Below are positions 1-11,966 of a stretch of DNA of 64,000 nucleotides, one piece after another. Positions within the stretch are counted from its first letter, which is position 1. The number at the start of each line of letters is the position of its first letter. A model generated the notes under the pieces. The model did not search any database. It was given only the letters and a program-made list of their open reading frames with translations, and was not told where the DNA came from. Made by a program: the position numbers and the translations under genes. Source of the stretch: Euglena gracilis (Eukaryota > Euglenida > Euglenophyceae > Euglenales); contig CP154954.1 of NCBI GenBank assembly GCA_039621445.1, forward strand, positions 78,006,073-78,070,072. Reading direction: 5' to 3'.

Positions 1-94
1 CAACGGCACCCCGCGCGGCCCGTCGCCGTCCCCGCCGCCGGCCGCCATGGTCTCCTCCACGCACTCCAGCCCGGCCAAGACTGCCCCCGGGGCT
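1..94 (+). CDS. Gene P exon candidate, Pro/Ser-rich (5' cut by window)
   Basis: The frame beginning at base 2 reads NGTPRGPSPSPPPAAMVSS and continues to an Ala codon before a GT at 95. Third positions are almost all G or C, unlike the T-rich sequence that follows. The left side lies outside the window. No family is recognised. Confidence 0.4.
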
Positions 95-2282
95 GTCCGG
101 CCAAATGTGTCGGTCGTTCTGGTGTGTGTCTACATGGGGTATCTCCCCGCTTGTAGCGTTAGTCAACCAAAGCTTTCAGCCGTGTTGCACTTCCAGGTTT
201 TCACAGCCCTTTTCAGCTTTTTTTGCAGCTTTTTTCCTGTGTTTGTTGCTGCTGCTGCTGCTGTTGTTGTTCTTGTTGGTGCTGTCTTTTTCCAGATTTT
301 TGAGCTGTCCTTCTGCCTGTCCCCCCAAGAGTTCAACGTAAGGAGGGTGTCACAGCTGTGGGATGGGGTGTCTCCCCCAAGGGTTTGATACAAGGAGGGC
401 CCATGGCTTTGGGGGGGGTACCCTTTTGGTGGGGGTATACCCCCTTCTGCCCTTCCTTGACCGCAAGGGTTCGCCCCCCCCCCCACCTGCCAAGGGGTGC
501 AGCTTAACCCCAGGGGGGCGGTGTACGGCCCAGAAGGCTTCAGATTCCTTTTGGCTTGAAATGCCTGCCAATAGGAGGTTTTTTTTCCAGCCTTTGGTTT
601 CTGAAGGTAGAAACACCTTTTCCTAATGGCAGGGCAGGCCCCACAAGAGCAATGGAAAGTAGAAATGCACAATTAACCGGGACCCCCCTGAAAAGGCCAA
701 TTTTTCCCCCACCGGTGCGAAAATAATATTTTTTTGTTGAAAAAGTGCCCAAATTGGTATTCTGGGTTGATTGTGGAGTTTGGAGCCTGGCGTTTCGCCC
801 CTGGCCATGAATCCTTTCACTTTGTTCGCTTAGATGCAGTGAGGGTCCAGACCACACCCAAGAAATGTGTGTTTTTGAATACTTGCAATGGGTTCGTGCC
901 ATAAAATCATTTAGTCACTGGCCGACCGCTCCCCCCCCCCCCCCCCCGCGCCCCCGGGGGGCTGTGTGACTGGTTTTCTCTGAGTGACTGACTACTTTTT
1001 GACCTGGACCCCCCCCCCCCGCAGGGGGTGGTCCACCTGGGGGTAGTGACGGACTGGTTTTCCGAAAAAAAGGTGTGACTGGGTTCTTTTGGAAGATGGG
1101 AAGTGACCCCACATCACCACGGGGGTCAGCAAAAAATCGAATGGTTTGTGGCCTGAATGCTTGCAATGGATTGGGAGGGGAGGGTTCCCAAGCATACATC
1201 TCTCTAAGGTTTTGCGAACCCCCGGGGGGGGGGGCGGCTGCAGCCAGCCCCGATTTGGGCCCAGCCCAGCCGCAGCAGCCCCCCCCCCCCCGGCGGGGGC
1301 GCTGCTAGCCCTAGCTAGCCAGCCCCTTTTGGGGGGTCCAGCCCAAAATTTTTCGGCGCAAAGCGCCGAAATTTTTTGAAAAACTGTGTTCAAAAGTGGC
1401 CAAAAATGGGGTTTGGGGGGCGTTTGGGGCATTTTTGGGGGGTTTCAGATGCATCATTTTTTTCAAAACTGTGTTTTGCAGGTCATTTTTGGGCATTTTT
1501 CCGATTTCAGTCCAGCTCGCCCCGGTTCGGGTCCAGCCGGGGTCCAGCCCCCCCCCCCCCCCCGGGGGGGGCGTGCTAGCCAGCCCAAATTTCTAGCCAC
1601 CCCCACTTTATAGCCCTAGCCCACCCCCCCCCCCCCCCCCCCGGGGTCCTTAAAGAGATGTATGTTCCCAAGTGGCCACACCATGGCACAATAGCCTGTT
1701 CTGTGAGCAGCCTTTTCCTGTGGCAGCGGGGGGGGGGTCAGGAGGAATAACACCAGAGTTACTCACCCGGCCAGGGGGAGCAACAAAAGAGTACTGGTGT
1801 AAGGGATCCCTGACCACTCACCACCCAACTGGGCCAGAAGCGAAGTTAGCGCCGGCCATAAACAGACAAGAAGCCTTGGTGCAACTGAGGGGGGGGGTCG
1901 ATAGAAGGGCAGGGAGGGAGGTCGGACCCCCCTCTGGGGGACAGCAAATTAGTATTTGCAAGCCCTCCCAAGCTCCAAAGGTGCTTGCTGTGTTCTGTCA
2001 GAAGTTTTGTCAAGGCCACAGAGGGGCCATTGGCTGCCATTGGGACCTGTAATTACCATCGAAGGGAGATGCGCAATTAAAGGTGCAAAATGACCAGTGC
2101 CCAATGCCTTGTGGCATCCAAATGAAGCTCAGGTAAGGTCGGGCTGAATTCTATGGCGTGGCCAACCCCACCCTGCCTGGCAGGCACTCCAAGGCATCCA
2201 AATTCAACTAGTGGGCACGTGACCAAAACTGCCTCGGCACCACCAAGGCACGAAGGCGCCGGAAAACCATATTTTAGTTGTA

Positions 2283-2340
2283 TATTTTCAATATATATAA
2301 TATATATATACATATTATATATACATACATATATATATAT

Positions 2341-2373
<33 letters not shown>

Positions 2374-2420
2374 GTATATGTATATGTATATATGTATGTA
2401 TGTATATATATATAAATATA
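2283..2420. repeat. TA/TATG-rich microsatellite
   Basis: Mostly alternating TA with TATG and TATATG variants. It directly abuts the left end of the foldback element, and AT-rich sequence continues on the element's right side. Confidence 0.9.
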
Positions 2421-2724
2421 TGGCTGGTGTAAACTTTAGGACCCCCCCCGGGGGGGGGGTCCTAAAGTTGACCCCACAATGGACACCCCCCTTAATTGAA
2501 GGTATAGGGTTAGGTGCGCACATGCCAATTTGCGCTAATTGGCTATGTTGCGCTAATTGGCTATGTTGCGCAACATAGCCAATTAGCGCAACGTAGCCAA
2601 TTAGCGCAAATTAGCATGTGCGCACCTAACCCTATACCTTCAAATAAAGGAGGTGTCCATCGTGGGGTCAACTTTATGAGCCCCCCCCCCCGGGGGGGGG
2701 CTCCTAAAGTTTACACCTGCCATA
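2418..2724. mobile_element. Foldback element, near-perfect 300-base palindrome
   Basis: The two halves are inverted copies centred between 2570 and 2571 (gttgcg/caacat). Ends read ctggtgtaaactttagg on the left and cctaaagtttacacctg on the right. Each arm contains a G/C-run hairpin, ggtatagggttaggtgcgca and two copies of gctaattggctatgttgcg. Both ends sit in TA repeat, so a target duplication cannot be read. No coding capacity; probably a non-autonomous DNA transposon. Confidence 0.75.
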
Positions 2725-3001
2725 TATATTTGTATATTTTATTTGTATCATTATTTTTTTCATCCATTCATATTTTTATATTTTCATCTGTCTTATTTGA
2801 TATTATTTTTTGGTCATTTTTCCTCTGTCCACTGCCAGGCAGGCAACCCCTTTGGGGGGGTGGCAGTGCCTCCGGGCATTCCGAGAGCCCCTTCACCCCC
2901 CAGGTTGGTCAAATTCAGCCTGGTTGAGGGTTGTCTTTGAGTTATTTGAGGCCATTTTCAAGGGTCAGCCCGACGCTTCGAAGGACTTTGCGTGTCCGCA
3001 G

Positions 3002-3071
3002 GACCCACAGCGCTCGTCTCCCCAAGCTGGCTCACCCAAACCAGCCCCCACCGCACAGGGCACGTGTCCAG
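3002..3071 (+). CDS. Gene P exon candidate, Pro-rich
   Basis: Acceptor tgtccgcag and donor ccag/gtggag bound a frame reading DPQRSSPQAGSPKPAPTA. Its start resembles the exon candidate at 6935 (DPSSLTP). Third-position GC is only moderate and another frame is equally open, so support is weak. Confidence 0.25.
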
Positions 3072-3886
3072 GTGGAGCCCCCGCTGGTGCACTCCTTTTT
3101 CTTGAAAATTTGTCATTGATGGGAGAGGATAACAGCTCCATCCACTGCACTATCCTTGCACATTATCCCCCGTGTGCGATCATCTGAGCACAATACAAAA
3201 CCCTAAACCTCTTTTTTTTGCACCAAAAACCTTCAGCATTAACGAGCAGAGTGGGTCACCTCAGGAATCAATTCGGTTGTATGTTGGTTCTCGGGTCACG
3301 GATTCCAACGGGCCCCATTTTCAAGAACAGCTTGGCCACTGGCGTTCAGGGACATTAGCAGCCGGCTCCAGCAGGCCAACTTCCGTCCCCTGGATTGGCC
3401 AAAAGCCTCCAGCCCCTTCCCCACCAGGGAATGTTTTAAGCCGGACTCCACCCCACCCGGGGGGGGGGTCAGCCAGCCAGCACCTTTTTTCCAACCAGCA
3501 GCTCCCAGCTGGGTAATATAGTTTTTGCAGCTCGCCCCGCGAAGTCAGGCTGGAACGAAAAATTTCGGTGCAAAGTGCCGACGTTTTTTTTTATATTATA
3601 AAAAGGGGGATCGAAAATGGCCAAAATGGCCGTTTGGTGCTTTTTGGGGGGGTTTCGGTAGATTTTATGGGGGTCAACACTTTGGATGACAAATTTTGGG
3701 GTTTGGGTGCCAGCCGGATCCAGCCCGGCAGCAGGTCGGACCCCAGGACCCTCCACCCCTAGGGACACGGAGTCCAGCCAGCACCTTTTTCCTGCCGGCC
3801 GGCTGCCCCCCCCCCCCCCCCCTGGGGTTCTTTAAAAAATTCCCTGTTCCCCGCACACAGCGTCAGGGAGGAACCTTTCGGTGCAG
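3072..3886. other. Intron-like sequence
   Basis: Contains two copies of a tccagccagc/cctttttccagcc motif beside G/C runs (about 3455-3510 and 3770-3815) and a CGGTGC/GTGCCG hairpin (3560-3585). No exon is supported. Confidence 0.5.
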
Positions 3887-4059
3887 GTCCCCCGGGCCCT
3901 GCCCCCAAGACAGGCCAGTACTGGCCCACCCCCATGCCCCAGCCAGGGCTGACCTCGCCCACCACCACCTCCCCCACCACCCCCGTGGACGCCCGCCCCT
4001 CCAGCGGCCCCTTCCGGCCGCTGCAGGTCCTCATGGACGCCGCTGAAGCGGGGCCCCAG
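3887..4059 (+). CDS. Gene P exon candidate, Pro/Thr-rich
   Basis: Between gtgcag and ccccag/gtgagc the frame reads GPPGPAPKTGQYWPTPMPQ, then PGLTSPTTTSPTTPVDARP, then SSGPFRPLQVLMDAAEAGP. It has strong third-position GC and a near-consensus donor (GTGAGC). It looks like a low-complexity linker ending in a short helix. No domain is recognised. An alternative donor lies at ctgcag/gtcctc about 40 bases earlier. Confidence 0.55.
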
Positions 4060-6096
4060 GTGAGCCTTTTTTTTGCCAAGTGCAACGGATCTGGGTGGGA
4101 GAGGGTTGGGCGGGTTGGATGCAAGCATTCGGGCTTCAACTTTGGCCGTAAACCCCAAGTCAACAAAGGTTCGCCGCACAATCAGTGCTCAGATCAAGGA
4201 TTTGGATGCAATGCCGATAAGTTTTTATTTTGTGTTGTGGATGTGTTGTGGATGTGTTAGTGGATGTGTTCATGGATCTGTCGATGGTTCCCCATCATGC
4301 AATCACTTTGTCTTGGCAACCCCCGAGGCGTGACAGGTTTGTTCAGAGTGACTGACTGGTTTTTCTGGGAACCCTCCCCGGGGGACACCAAAGTGATGCA
4401 ACATCGAAGGCAACGGAATTTCTTCCCTCTCTTGTTCACGTTTATGGTCAATCCTTTGGATTCCAGAGTGGCCGACCTCTGGGGGGGGTTGTGACTGACT
4501 GGTTTCCCAAAAAAAAGAGTGATTCACTGGTTTTTGGAAGAGTGGAACTGACCCACCCTCCCCCCGGGGTCGGTTGAGAATTGTTCATTCCCCATATTCT
4601 GTGGCTTGTTCTGTTGTTCCATCAATTTCCACACATCGCAACCATACTCTGGACGCTGGGCATAGTATTTATGATAATAGGCTGACTGGTTTGATCTTTT
4701 TAAACAACAATGAAACACACTGAAAAAAAGTCGATTTTGAGATCCTTACCCGAAATTGAGATCCTTCCCTGTTTTCTGAACTTATGTCACATGATAAGGT
4801 GCCTGATGATGCAAGTGAATGGTGAAGATGTGTGCAACCAATGCGATGCAACCAGGAAATCAAAAATGCAAACTGTCAAATGCGAGTCATTACCGTTGTT
4901 TTCTTTCACTGTTCTCGTCCTATCCTGTGGTAAATTATACGTATAAATTGGTCATATTTTCTCCATTTTGTGTGGTTGTGTTTTTTGCAATTGTGATTGT
5001 GATTGTGATAGTAATTGCTATTGTAATTGTGGGTATATTGTGCAGACCCTCTTTCCCTTCTCATCAGACACAGCTCGACCTGTCCAACATTAAGCGAACT
5101 TCCCCTCCTGTTCAGTGCGGCCCTTCGCATTGTTGTTGTCTGTCGGACATGGCCCGGTGAACCACAGCCATCTGGCATTTGTTTCTTTTGTTGCCACACA
5201 AATTTCAGAAACTCACGAGCACGACCTCCAGGGGGGGGGGGTCTAGCCAGCAAGCAACTTTCTTTCAACAGCAACCTTTTTCAGCCCTGGACCCCCTGCC
5301 CCCATAGCGAGTTTTACATATTTTCCAACTGCTGAGTTCCCGGGGGCTGGACGGTAACTTTTTTTTTGGCTTTCAGCGGTGGGCTTTTTTGATTTCAAAA
5401 AATCGAACAGGGCCAGTTTGGGGTCAAGAAATGTTTTTTTTCCCTAACAATTGGCATTTTTTTTGGTCTCGTATTTGGTTCGACCCAATGAAACTCAGCT
5501 CCAGCTGGAGGATGCCTGGGGGGGGGGGTCAACAAGCAGCCTTTTTCCAGCCAGCCCAAATTTTCCAGCTGCCAATCCCCCCCGGGGGGGGTCCGCCCTG
5601 AAGGTGTCCTGTATATGGCCCAGAGTTCCTTATATGAGGACCAGCTTTCGATAAGAGGAGGGTGGATTGCGTTTTGGTGTCCCACTGGACCAACGAAGGG
5701 GGGACAACCACCCACCTAAGCAGTGGCATAGCCAAAGTGACCGCTTATTAACTCGGCATGAAACGCTGGCTGAAATTTCTGCCTCAAAATTGTCCAAAGT
5801 AGGATTTTGAGCATTTTCTTTTGTGTGCAAAAGTATTGTCAAAAATGTTTTTTTAAAATCTGCACAACACACCCCAAGATAAAGAAATTGCCCCTTTTGG
5901 GAGGGCCCTGGGAACCTCCCCCCCCCCCGTAGACACACAGGATGCCCTCTCATCATACATGTCTGCCCCCTCCACATGACTCTCTCTTTGATTTTCCAAT
6001 TTTCAAGGTTGTTTGGACGTTTGCTTCTCAATCAGGAATTCTCCATTCCACACCCTGGCTTGTCTCGTCTTTTCTCATTCACATCAACACCCCCAG
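4060..6096. other. Intron-like sequence
   Basis: Contains a copy of the GTGACTGACTGGTTTT repeat (4330-4575), a TTGTGA-type short tandem (4984-5032) and two ccagc-rich G/C-run blocks (5225-5290, 5515-5600). No exon is supported. Confidence 0.5.
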
Positions 6097-6243
6097 ACCA
6101 CCTCTGGCACCAGCACGTGGGGCGTATGGCCGCCTGCTGCCAACGCGGTCCAGCAGTGGCCGACACCCCGCTCAGGCCGGGGCACGCCGTCGTCTCCGGT
6201 GCCCACCTGGACTCATCTGTTGCCCGCCGACAGTGCGTGGAGG
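6097..6243 (+). CDS. Gene P exon candidate, Trp/Pro-rich
   Basis: Acceptor ccccag and donor gg/gtgtgc frame a reading that includes TSTWGVWPPAANAVQQWPTP and THLLPADSAWR. The spaced WP(T)P motifs resemble YWPTP in the exon at 3887, which is why this frame was chosen. A second frame has similar third-position GC, so the frame is not certain. Confidence 0.4.
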
Positions 6244-6934
6244 GTGTGCTCCACACACTGCCTTTGTGAAGCATTTTGATTTGACCAGCTAAGCAATTAT
6301 GTGTGCACACGTGCAATTGTTTTGAGTTGGTATTGCGGTGGTTTGTGCAGGATCTTCCCAACAAACTGCAGACCCTTTTCCCCACAGGGTGGTAGGAGGG
6401 GGTCGGACCCCCTCCTGCCTCGAAATTGAAAGGGCTGGGAAAAACATCCCCAAATGTCACCAACATCGCCGAAACATCAAAAGATGTGCAACATGCTCGA
6501 GAAGGAGCAAAAAGGGGCATTGTTCGGTTTCCTGCTCGCAGCTCTGGAAAAAAATTCTATTCTTGGGACCTGTCAATGGGGGGTGGGGGTCCAGAAACCC
6601 CCTCCCAAAACCTAGGGAAGGGGGTTCGGGACCCCCCCACTGACCTCAACTGAAGGGCTTCTCATCTGGCAAGAGCGGTGCGTGCTTATTCGGACCTGCC
6701 CCCCCCCCCCCACCCATCCATCATGGTTCCTTCGAACGTTGGCAGTTAACACCTGCCGTTTTGCAACTCCACAACTCACCCAAAACCCCGGGGGTACCTT
6801 CCACAACCCACCCACTCCTGTTCGAGGTGGGAGGGGGGGTACGACCCCCCTCCTCCTCCTCCTCAGGGCTTCCCATACATCCCTGGCCAAGGGGTCAACA
6901 CGTAACGTTGTCTGGGGTTTTCTCCCTTCCGCAG
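6244..6934. other. Intron-like sequence
   Basis: G/C-run blocks near 6390-6425, 6575-6640 and 6690-6860. Nothing coding is supported. Confidence 0.45.
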
Positions 6935-7012
6935 GACCCCAGCAGCCTGACCCCAAGGGTAATCACGCCCCCTCCCGCTGCAGAGGTCCCCTGGCCACAG
7001 GGCATCAGCACG
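6935..7012 (+). CDS. Gene P exon candidate, Pro-rich
   Basis: The acceptor ttccgcag precedes a frame reading DPSSLTPRVITPPPAAEV, then PWPQGIST, with a GT at 7013. An internal GT (6959) and an internal gctgcag (6973-6979 region) could split it into two micro-exons. No domain is recognised. Confidence 0.4.
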
Positions 7013-7559
7013 GTGGCATGGGCGGGTGGAACAGGAAGGCGTGGCTCTCAGTGTAACTCTGAAAGAAAGCCAACCCCATCCTGAAATCTCAGCTCCGTTT
7101 TTTTTTGATCGCAGTATTTTGATGTTTTCACTGCTTTGCAATATAATATGAATGGTATGGGGTTGCTTTACCATGTATCTATATTCATCTAAAACCAACA
7201 CTGTAATTTTTCTGGGTTAATTCCTGGTTACAGCCTGATAGCGCGCATGAACACCAACAAAGTTCGATAATCTCGCTTTTCAAGGAGCCGGCATTTCAAT
7301 GATACACACAGACTTCAAAGTCGGAGATCGGGAATTCCTCCAAGGTACCTCTGCGCGAGTCGTGGTGAGCCTGAAGAGCCTTGCATCCAGGCTTCTTCCC
7401 CCAAGGAATTCCGCCATTTCCCCTCAATCAAGAAGTTTCATGTGTGAATGAGGCTGATTGCCAAGCGCCCTTTTTCACCGCAGCCTGGAAAAAACTCGGG
7501 AAAACCCCTTGATTTCCAATATGTTTTTCCCGCAGAATGTGCCGTTCCCTATGGAGGAT

Positions 7560-7672
7560 TGTATGTGGGTGTGGGTGCAGGTGCGGGTGCGGGTGTGGGT
7601 GTGGGTGTAGGTGTGGGTGTGGGTGTTGGTGTGGGTGTGCATGTGTGTGTGCATGTGCATGTGCATATGTGT
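7560..7672. repeat. GGTGTG/GTGCAT microsatellite
   Basis: Hexamer repeats ggtgtg with ggtgcg variants, passing into gtgcat units. Confidence 0.85.
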
Positions 7673-8187
7673 ATGGACACCCCCAGGGGGAGGGTGTCCG
7701 GTGGACTTACCCCCCCCTGGGAATCAAACCTTTAGAAAATCCTTGATCTCATATGTGCGACGGCCGTTTTTCTGGCCATTCATCTGTGTCTGCCCTCCTT
7801 GGAGCGTTCGCTGCCTTTGATGGCGCTTCATGTCTTCTCTTTGCCTTGGATGAAAGAGGCATTGGAAGGTGCAGTGGGAAAAAATACCAGAAAATCTTTG
7901 GAGAAATTTTGGGCTTTCCCAAAAAGTTTAGTTGCCTGTAATTTTTGTTCGGGCAGCAAGCTCCTCTCCACCCTGAGCGTGAGTGAAATACAGGATATGT
8001 GGCAAAAATTATGGAAAACAAAAAACCAGGGGGAAATATGGGGGAAGGTTATGGAAAACTTTCATTTTTGAAAGAAATGAGGGCAAGGATAATACTGCAG
8101 ACAATTTCGAAAGAAGTCGCTTTTCTGACCACACCCCCAATTCACAATTCAGACAATTGACAGTGTCCGTAGGCCAGAGGCTTTTCA

Positions 8188-8218
<31 letters not shown>

Positions 8219-8282
8219 CACACACGCGCGCATGCATGCGCACCACGTGCACATCCACATACACCCAAGGCCCTTGTGGCCT

Positions 8283-8560
8283 GGGGGGAGGGGGGGTAGG
8301 GTCTGGCCGACCCCCCCCCCCCCCGGGGGGGTTCCCCCAGGGGGGAACCCCCCGGGGGGGGTTCCCCCAGGGGGGAGTGGGAAATACTTTTTGGTGCCGA
8401 AGGCGCGGAAAATTTTTGAAAAAGGTGCTATTTTTGGCATTTTTTTTAGATTTTTTGGCCATTTTGAGTGGGTCCCCCGGGACCCCTCAAAATGGGGGCC
8501 CCCCCATCGGGGTGGGTGCGGCAGACCCCCCCTCCCCCCCGGTCTTAAAAAAAACCCCTG
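8283..8560 (-). mobile_element. Family A hAT-type MITE, minus orientation
   Basis: The right end reads cttaaaaaaaacccctg, the inverse of the family terminus. The body holds the family features in inverse order: gggaccc, ggccatttt, a ggtgctatttttggc block and a hairpin (ggtgccgaaggcgc, 8394-8410). The left end is degraded to G runs. Flanking tgtggcct / tgtggtcc is an imperfect 8-base repeat. Confidence 0.6.
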
Positions 8561-8996
8561 TGTGGTCCCCTGTTGGAGACGGGGTTTTGGCCATTTTTTT
8601 GGCCCTTCAAAGTGCTGAATATTTTTTGACCCCCAAAAAGTGGGTCCCGGTCCGGGACTCCCGGACCCCCCCCCCCCGGGTGGGGTGCCCCAGGGTTGTG
8701 GGTGGAACCCCTCCCCCGGCCTTATATTGTTTTTTGTGTGAGAAACCCATTTGGAACTTTCACAAAAAATTTCGCGTAACATTTTTCCTTGTCTTTTCAG
8801 TTCCTGTGATTTTTTTTGCTTTCACTGTAGGAAGGCTCGGAGATTTACCTCTGTTGACTCCAACAACCCAATTGCAAATGCAGGCGGCGACGGGTGGGGG
8901 GGATGGAGGGAACGTTGGACGAACACAGAAGTGGTGCCGGAACAGTGAAGTTTGGTACGACCACTGAGTCGGGCTCACGCCCACCCCGAAACGAAG

Positions 8997-9132
8997 CCTG
9001 CCCCCGTCCGACGTCGCCCATGGAAGCCCCGAGTTGGGCACGGATGGCGACGTTGCGAGCGAGCTGCGGACGCACGCCGCGGAGGACGCGAAGGGCCAGG
9101 CTGAGAATGTCGCCCCGGCACCCCCCGCTGCG
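8997..9132 (+). CDS. Gene P exon candidate, acidic/Ala-rich
   Basis: The frame reads PPSDVAHGSPELGTDGDVAS, then ELRTHAAEDAKGQAENVAP, before the donor gcg/gtgcgt. It is hydrophilic, probably helical, with high third-position GC. The complementary strand is also open here but reads as an Ala/Ser-rich shadow. The acceptor is weak (gaag). Confidence 0.5.
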
Positions 9133-10125
9133 GTGCGTGCCACACCCCGCCACGCTGACTCGCTGCGGTGGACGTTCCGCCAGAAGAAGGCCCACAGGAG
9201 CTCTGAGGGAAATCAAGGAAGGCAGAGCACATCAATTTCTTTCCGAAACAGCTCAATAAGGATTGGTTCAATAATTTGAGGCAGTATCAATGTATAATAT
9301 TTGACCAATATTTCGAAATTCAAAGATTATGAAATTGTGCATTTTGGGGACTCTTTTCTTGAATAATTTGCCCAAATCATCAGTGCCGTCCTGCCCTCAG
9401 GTGCGGCCAGCTGGGTTGACTTTTGTCCCGACGCCGACCTACGAAACGCCCGCTGCAAGGGATCTCGACGTTTGTTTTTTCGAAGCCAGGGGCATATTTG
9501 GTGGCCAGTCGTATTGATCTGTAAGTCGGCTATCCCGAGAATCAAGAACACTTGGTTTGGTTTGCTGTGGTGGTAGGCGAGTGCCAAAAGTTCCAAAACA
9601 TTTGCAGGAGGATTCCGAGTTCTTTTTAGCTAACAAAAAGTGGATGAGGGGTCCGGGACAGCCCCCCCCCCCCCAGAGGGGTCTCAGTCTGGGTTTGCGC
9701 CGAAAATTATCGTTGCAAAGCGCTGGAATTTTTTTTTAAAAAGGTCAAAGTGGCGAGGGAATGGGGGTTTGAGGTGTTTTCTTTGAGGTAAACATTCCAA
9801 TTTGTTTCAAAGGTCTCAATTTCAACCATGAAATGGTGAAACGTCTGATTTTTCAGGGTTTTCAAAACCCAGAAGTCATTGTGAGACCTCCATGGAAGGC
9901 AATTTACATATGGCGCGGAGCGCCAAAGGAATTTCCTTTTGCATTGTTGGGAACCAGAAAGACGATGGTTTTCTGTTTCCCGGTCGGTCAAGAAAAAACG
10001 CGGAAGTAACACCAGTTTCTTGCAGTGGACGCAAAACACAAGGCGCGGCCTTGGTTTCTTGTTTGGCGGGATGGCTGTCCAGGCCCACTTGCCCGCGCCC
10101 TTCCCGGGTGGCGGACCCCGAGGAG
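9133..10125. other. Intron-like sequence
   Basis: Mostly unique AT-richer sequence with one degenerate hairpin block (9695-9735). No exon is supported. Confidence 0.4.
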
Positions 10126-10222
10126 CCGGTCCGTCGGCGCTGAGCCCGGCGGCCTGGCCGGCCATGACCGGCAACCGTCGTACCTCGGCGCCGACAAGCT
10201 GGCGGCCACCGCCTGCGCCCCG
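10126..10222 (+). CDS. Gene P exon candidate
   Basis: The frame reads RSVGAEPGGLAGHDRQPSYL, then GADKLAATACAP, closing at the donor ccg/gtgtgt; the acceptor is gaggag. A second frame is open across the same bases (GGMAVQAHLPAPFPGG...), so the reading frame is a judgement from composition. Confidence 0.4.
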
Positions 10223-11102
10223 GTGTGTCCGCGTGGCCGTGGCGTTGGGGTCACGCGGAGCCCAACGTGTGACTCGGTGCTGGTCGGGTCCTCCACGCGG
10301 TCGCACCTCTGCCGTCCAGGGAGTTTTGTCCCTTCTCTTTTAAGGTTGGTGACCCGGGGGAGCAAGGAGGTGGGTTGGTGAGTCCTGCTCCTCTCCCCCC
10401 CCCCCCAGGCCGGAGGTGGTGACGATTTGGGCTGAGTGGGTGCCTCCTGCAGTCGGTCCAAAAGTGGTCCCTCCGATATCCCCCCCCAGGGGGTGGATGC
10501 CGCACCGCTCCCCTGCCTGGGTCGGTACAAACATGAATCGGTTGGGACAGAATGCTGAAAGGGAATCACGTGCCACTTCATTTTCTTTTGGACTTTCAAA
10601 TAACAAGTGTACAAATATAATAATACATGTACCTGTTGCTTCCTGTGGTTGCCACCCCACCTCCAGCTGCGCTGTGCCTCATGAATCTCTGGCGAAGTTC
10701 TGAATCTCACATTTTCCGTCCTACTTCTCTTTCCCTTCAGCTCAAAGCGGAGGAAGCTCCCTCTGGCTACCATTTCGCCCCTGTCGCAGGGGGGCTTGGG
10801 CAGATTGCAAGATTGCCTTCCATGCGTTTCACTCTGACCAAAGGATGTGTCCGCGCATTCACCAAATGGACACTAGGGCACAGTGTGACCGGGAACGGCG
10901 TTGAATTTTCTGTTTCAATTCATGGCAGGTGTATGCCGACCTTTGTTTCCGTTCTGGACTCTTCTGGATTCTCCCCCCAACCCTCTCCATGGTGTGTATT
11001 GACATTTTTTTTGTGTATCGGTGTGTATCGGCAATATTTGTGCATTGGTGTGCATTGACAAAAACATTTCTGGTGTGCAACTTGGACACACATTGCGGAG
11101 AG
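10223..11102. other. Intron-like sequence
   Basis: Contains a C/G-run block (10385-10500) and a short gtgtatcg/gtgcattg tandem (10995-11060). No exon is supported. Confidence 0.4.
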
Positions 11103-11239
11103 GCCTTGCTCGTGCCTCAAACCGCCCTGCCCCCCGACTACCCACAGTGGCAGGGATCCGCAGACCCCAAGGCGGCCGCCAACCCCAAGGGCGGCAGCTC
11201 CCCTACCCTGCCGCTGGCCCGCCCCCCACCGCACAGGGC
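11103..11239 (+). CDS. Gene P exon candidate, Pro/Ser-rich
   Basis: The frame reads EALLVPQTALPPDYPQWQG, then SADPKAAANPKGGSSPTLPL, to the donor ggc/gtgggg. The YPQW motif echoes the WP-type motifs of earlier exons. No domain is recognised. Confidence 0.5.
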
Positions 11240-11894
11240 GTGGGGGCGGGCCAGCGTTTTGCCAGCTGTGGGGAGAATGGAGGCCGGCTGACGGAGGGGC
11301 CAGGCACGTGGAGGTGCCTCGCACTAATGGGGTTTATTTGAGGGTGGGTGAGTGCGTTGGGGCGGCTGGAACGCCCATTGGCTGCCCCTGCAGGGCTGCC
11401 CAAAAGGGACGCGATTTTTGCTTTTCTTTTTTTGTTTAGGACCGTCCCTTGAGGACCGCCCTAATGGCTGGCCAAGGGCCAGCCTGGGGTTTGAAGGGGG
11501 TAAAAAAAAACACATTTTTTTTGATCCAGTGGTCCAAGGATGCCAGAAACCACTTTTTCCCCCAAAGTGGACCCATGTAGCCAAAACATGGCCATTTTTT
11601 GACCATTTTTCCAGTGGATGTTTCATCGAATGTAAACCCCCTCCCCAAATAACGCCCCCCCCCCCCCCGGTGTGTGATTTGAGCACCCGAACAGGGGCCC
11701 CAGGGGGGGGCGTTATTTGGGGGGGGGTGTTATTTTCACATGGAAAACCAAAGGAAAACATGGGGGGACGTTTTTTGGGCGCTCGAAATCGGCCCCCGAG
11801 GGGGGGGGTGTTATTTGGGGGGGTTTACCAGAGCAGCAGCGTATTTGTTTTTTGTTTTTTTTGCCCAAGAACCGCCCCCCCCCCCCCCCGTTGG
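11240..11894. other. Intron-like sequence with a family B-related element
   Basis: 11391-11640 resembles the family B element at 19837-20146: it starts cagggctgcc, has ccttgaggaccgccct, and shares ggtccaaggatgcca. The right terminus is missing. 11638-11830 holds inverted ccccaaataacgcccc / gggcgttatttgggg copies. Confidence 0.55.
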
Positions 11895-11966
11895 AATGCG
11901 TCCCGCCCTGCTCTGGCTGCATCGGCCGACGCCTTCGCGTTGCCTGCGGGCGCCGAGGCACTCAAG
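11895..11966 (+). CDS. Gene P exon candidate, short helical
   Basis: The frame reads RPALAASADAFALPAGAEAL then Lys at the donor aag/gtatcc. Third-position GC is high. The upstream side is a C run with no close AG, so the left boundary is uncertain. It is the last candidate before the pentamer satellite. Confidence 0.4.

Larger units (their letters stand above)
95..3001. other. Intron-like sequence with repeats
   Basis: No convincing exon. Holds paired G/C-run blocks (360-560, 940-1060, 1220-1660), a copy of the GTGACTGACTGGTTTT repeat (about 960-1130), a CGGCGC hairpin (1345-1372), a block shared with 52240-52335 (about 1795-1890), a TA-rich microsatellite and the foldback element listed separately. 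Confidence 0.5.
7013..8996. other. Intron-like sequence
   Basis: Holds a GGTGTG-type microsatellite (7560-7672), a CA repeat (8189-8228) and a minus-oriented family A element (8283-8560). 8570-8730 is another G/C-run block. No exon is supported. Confidence 0.5.
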
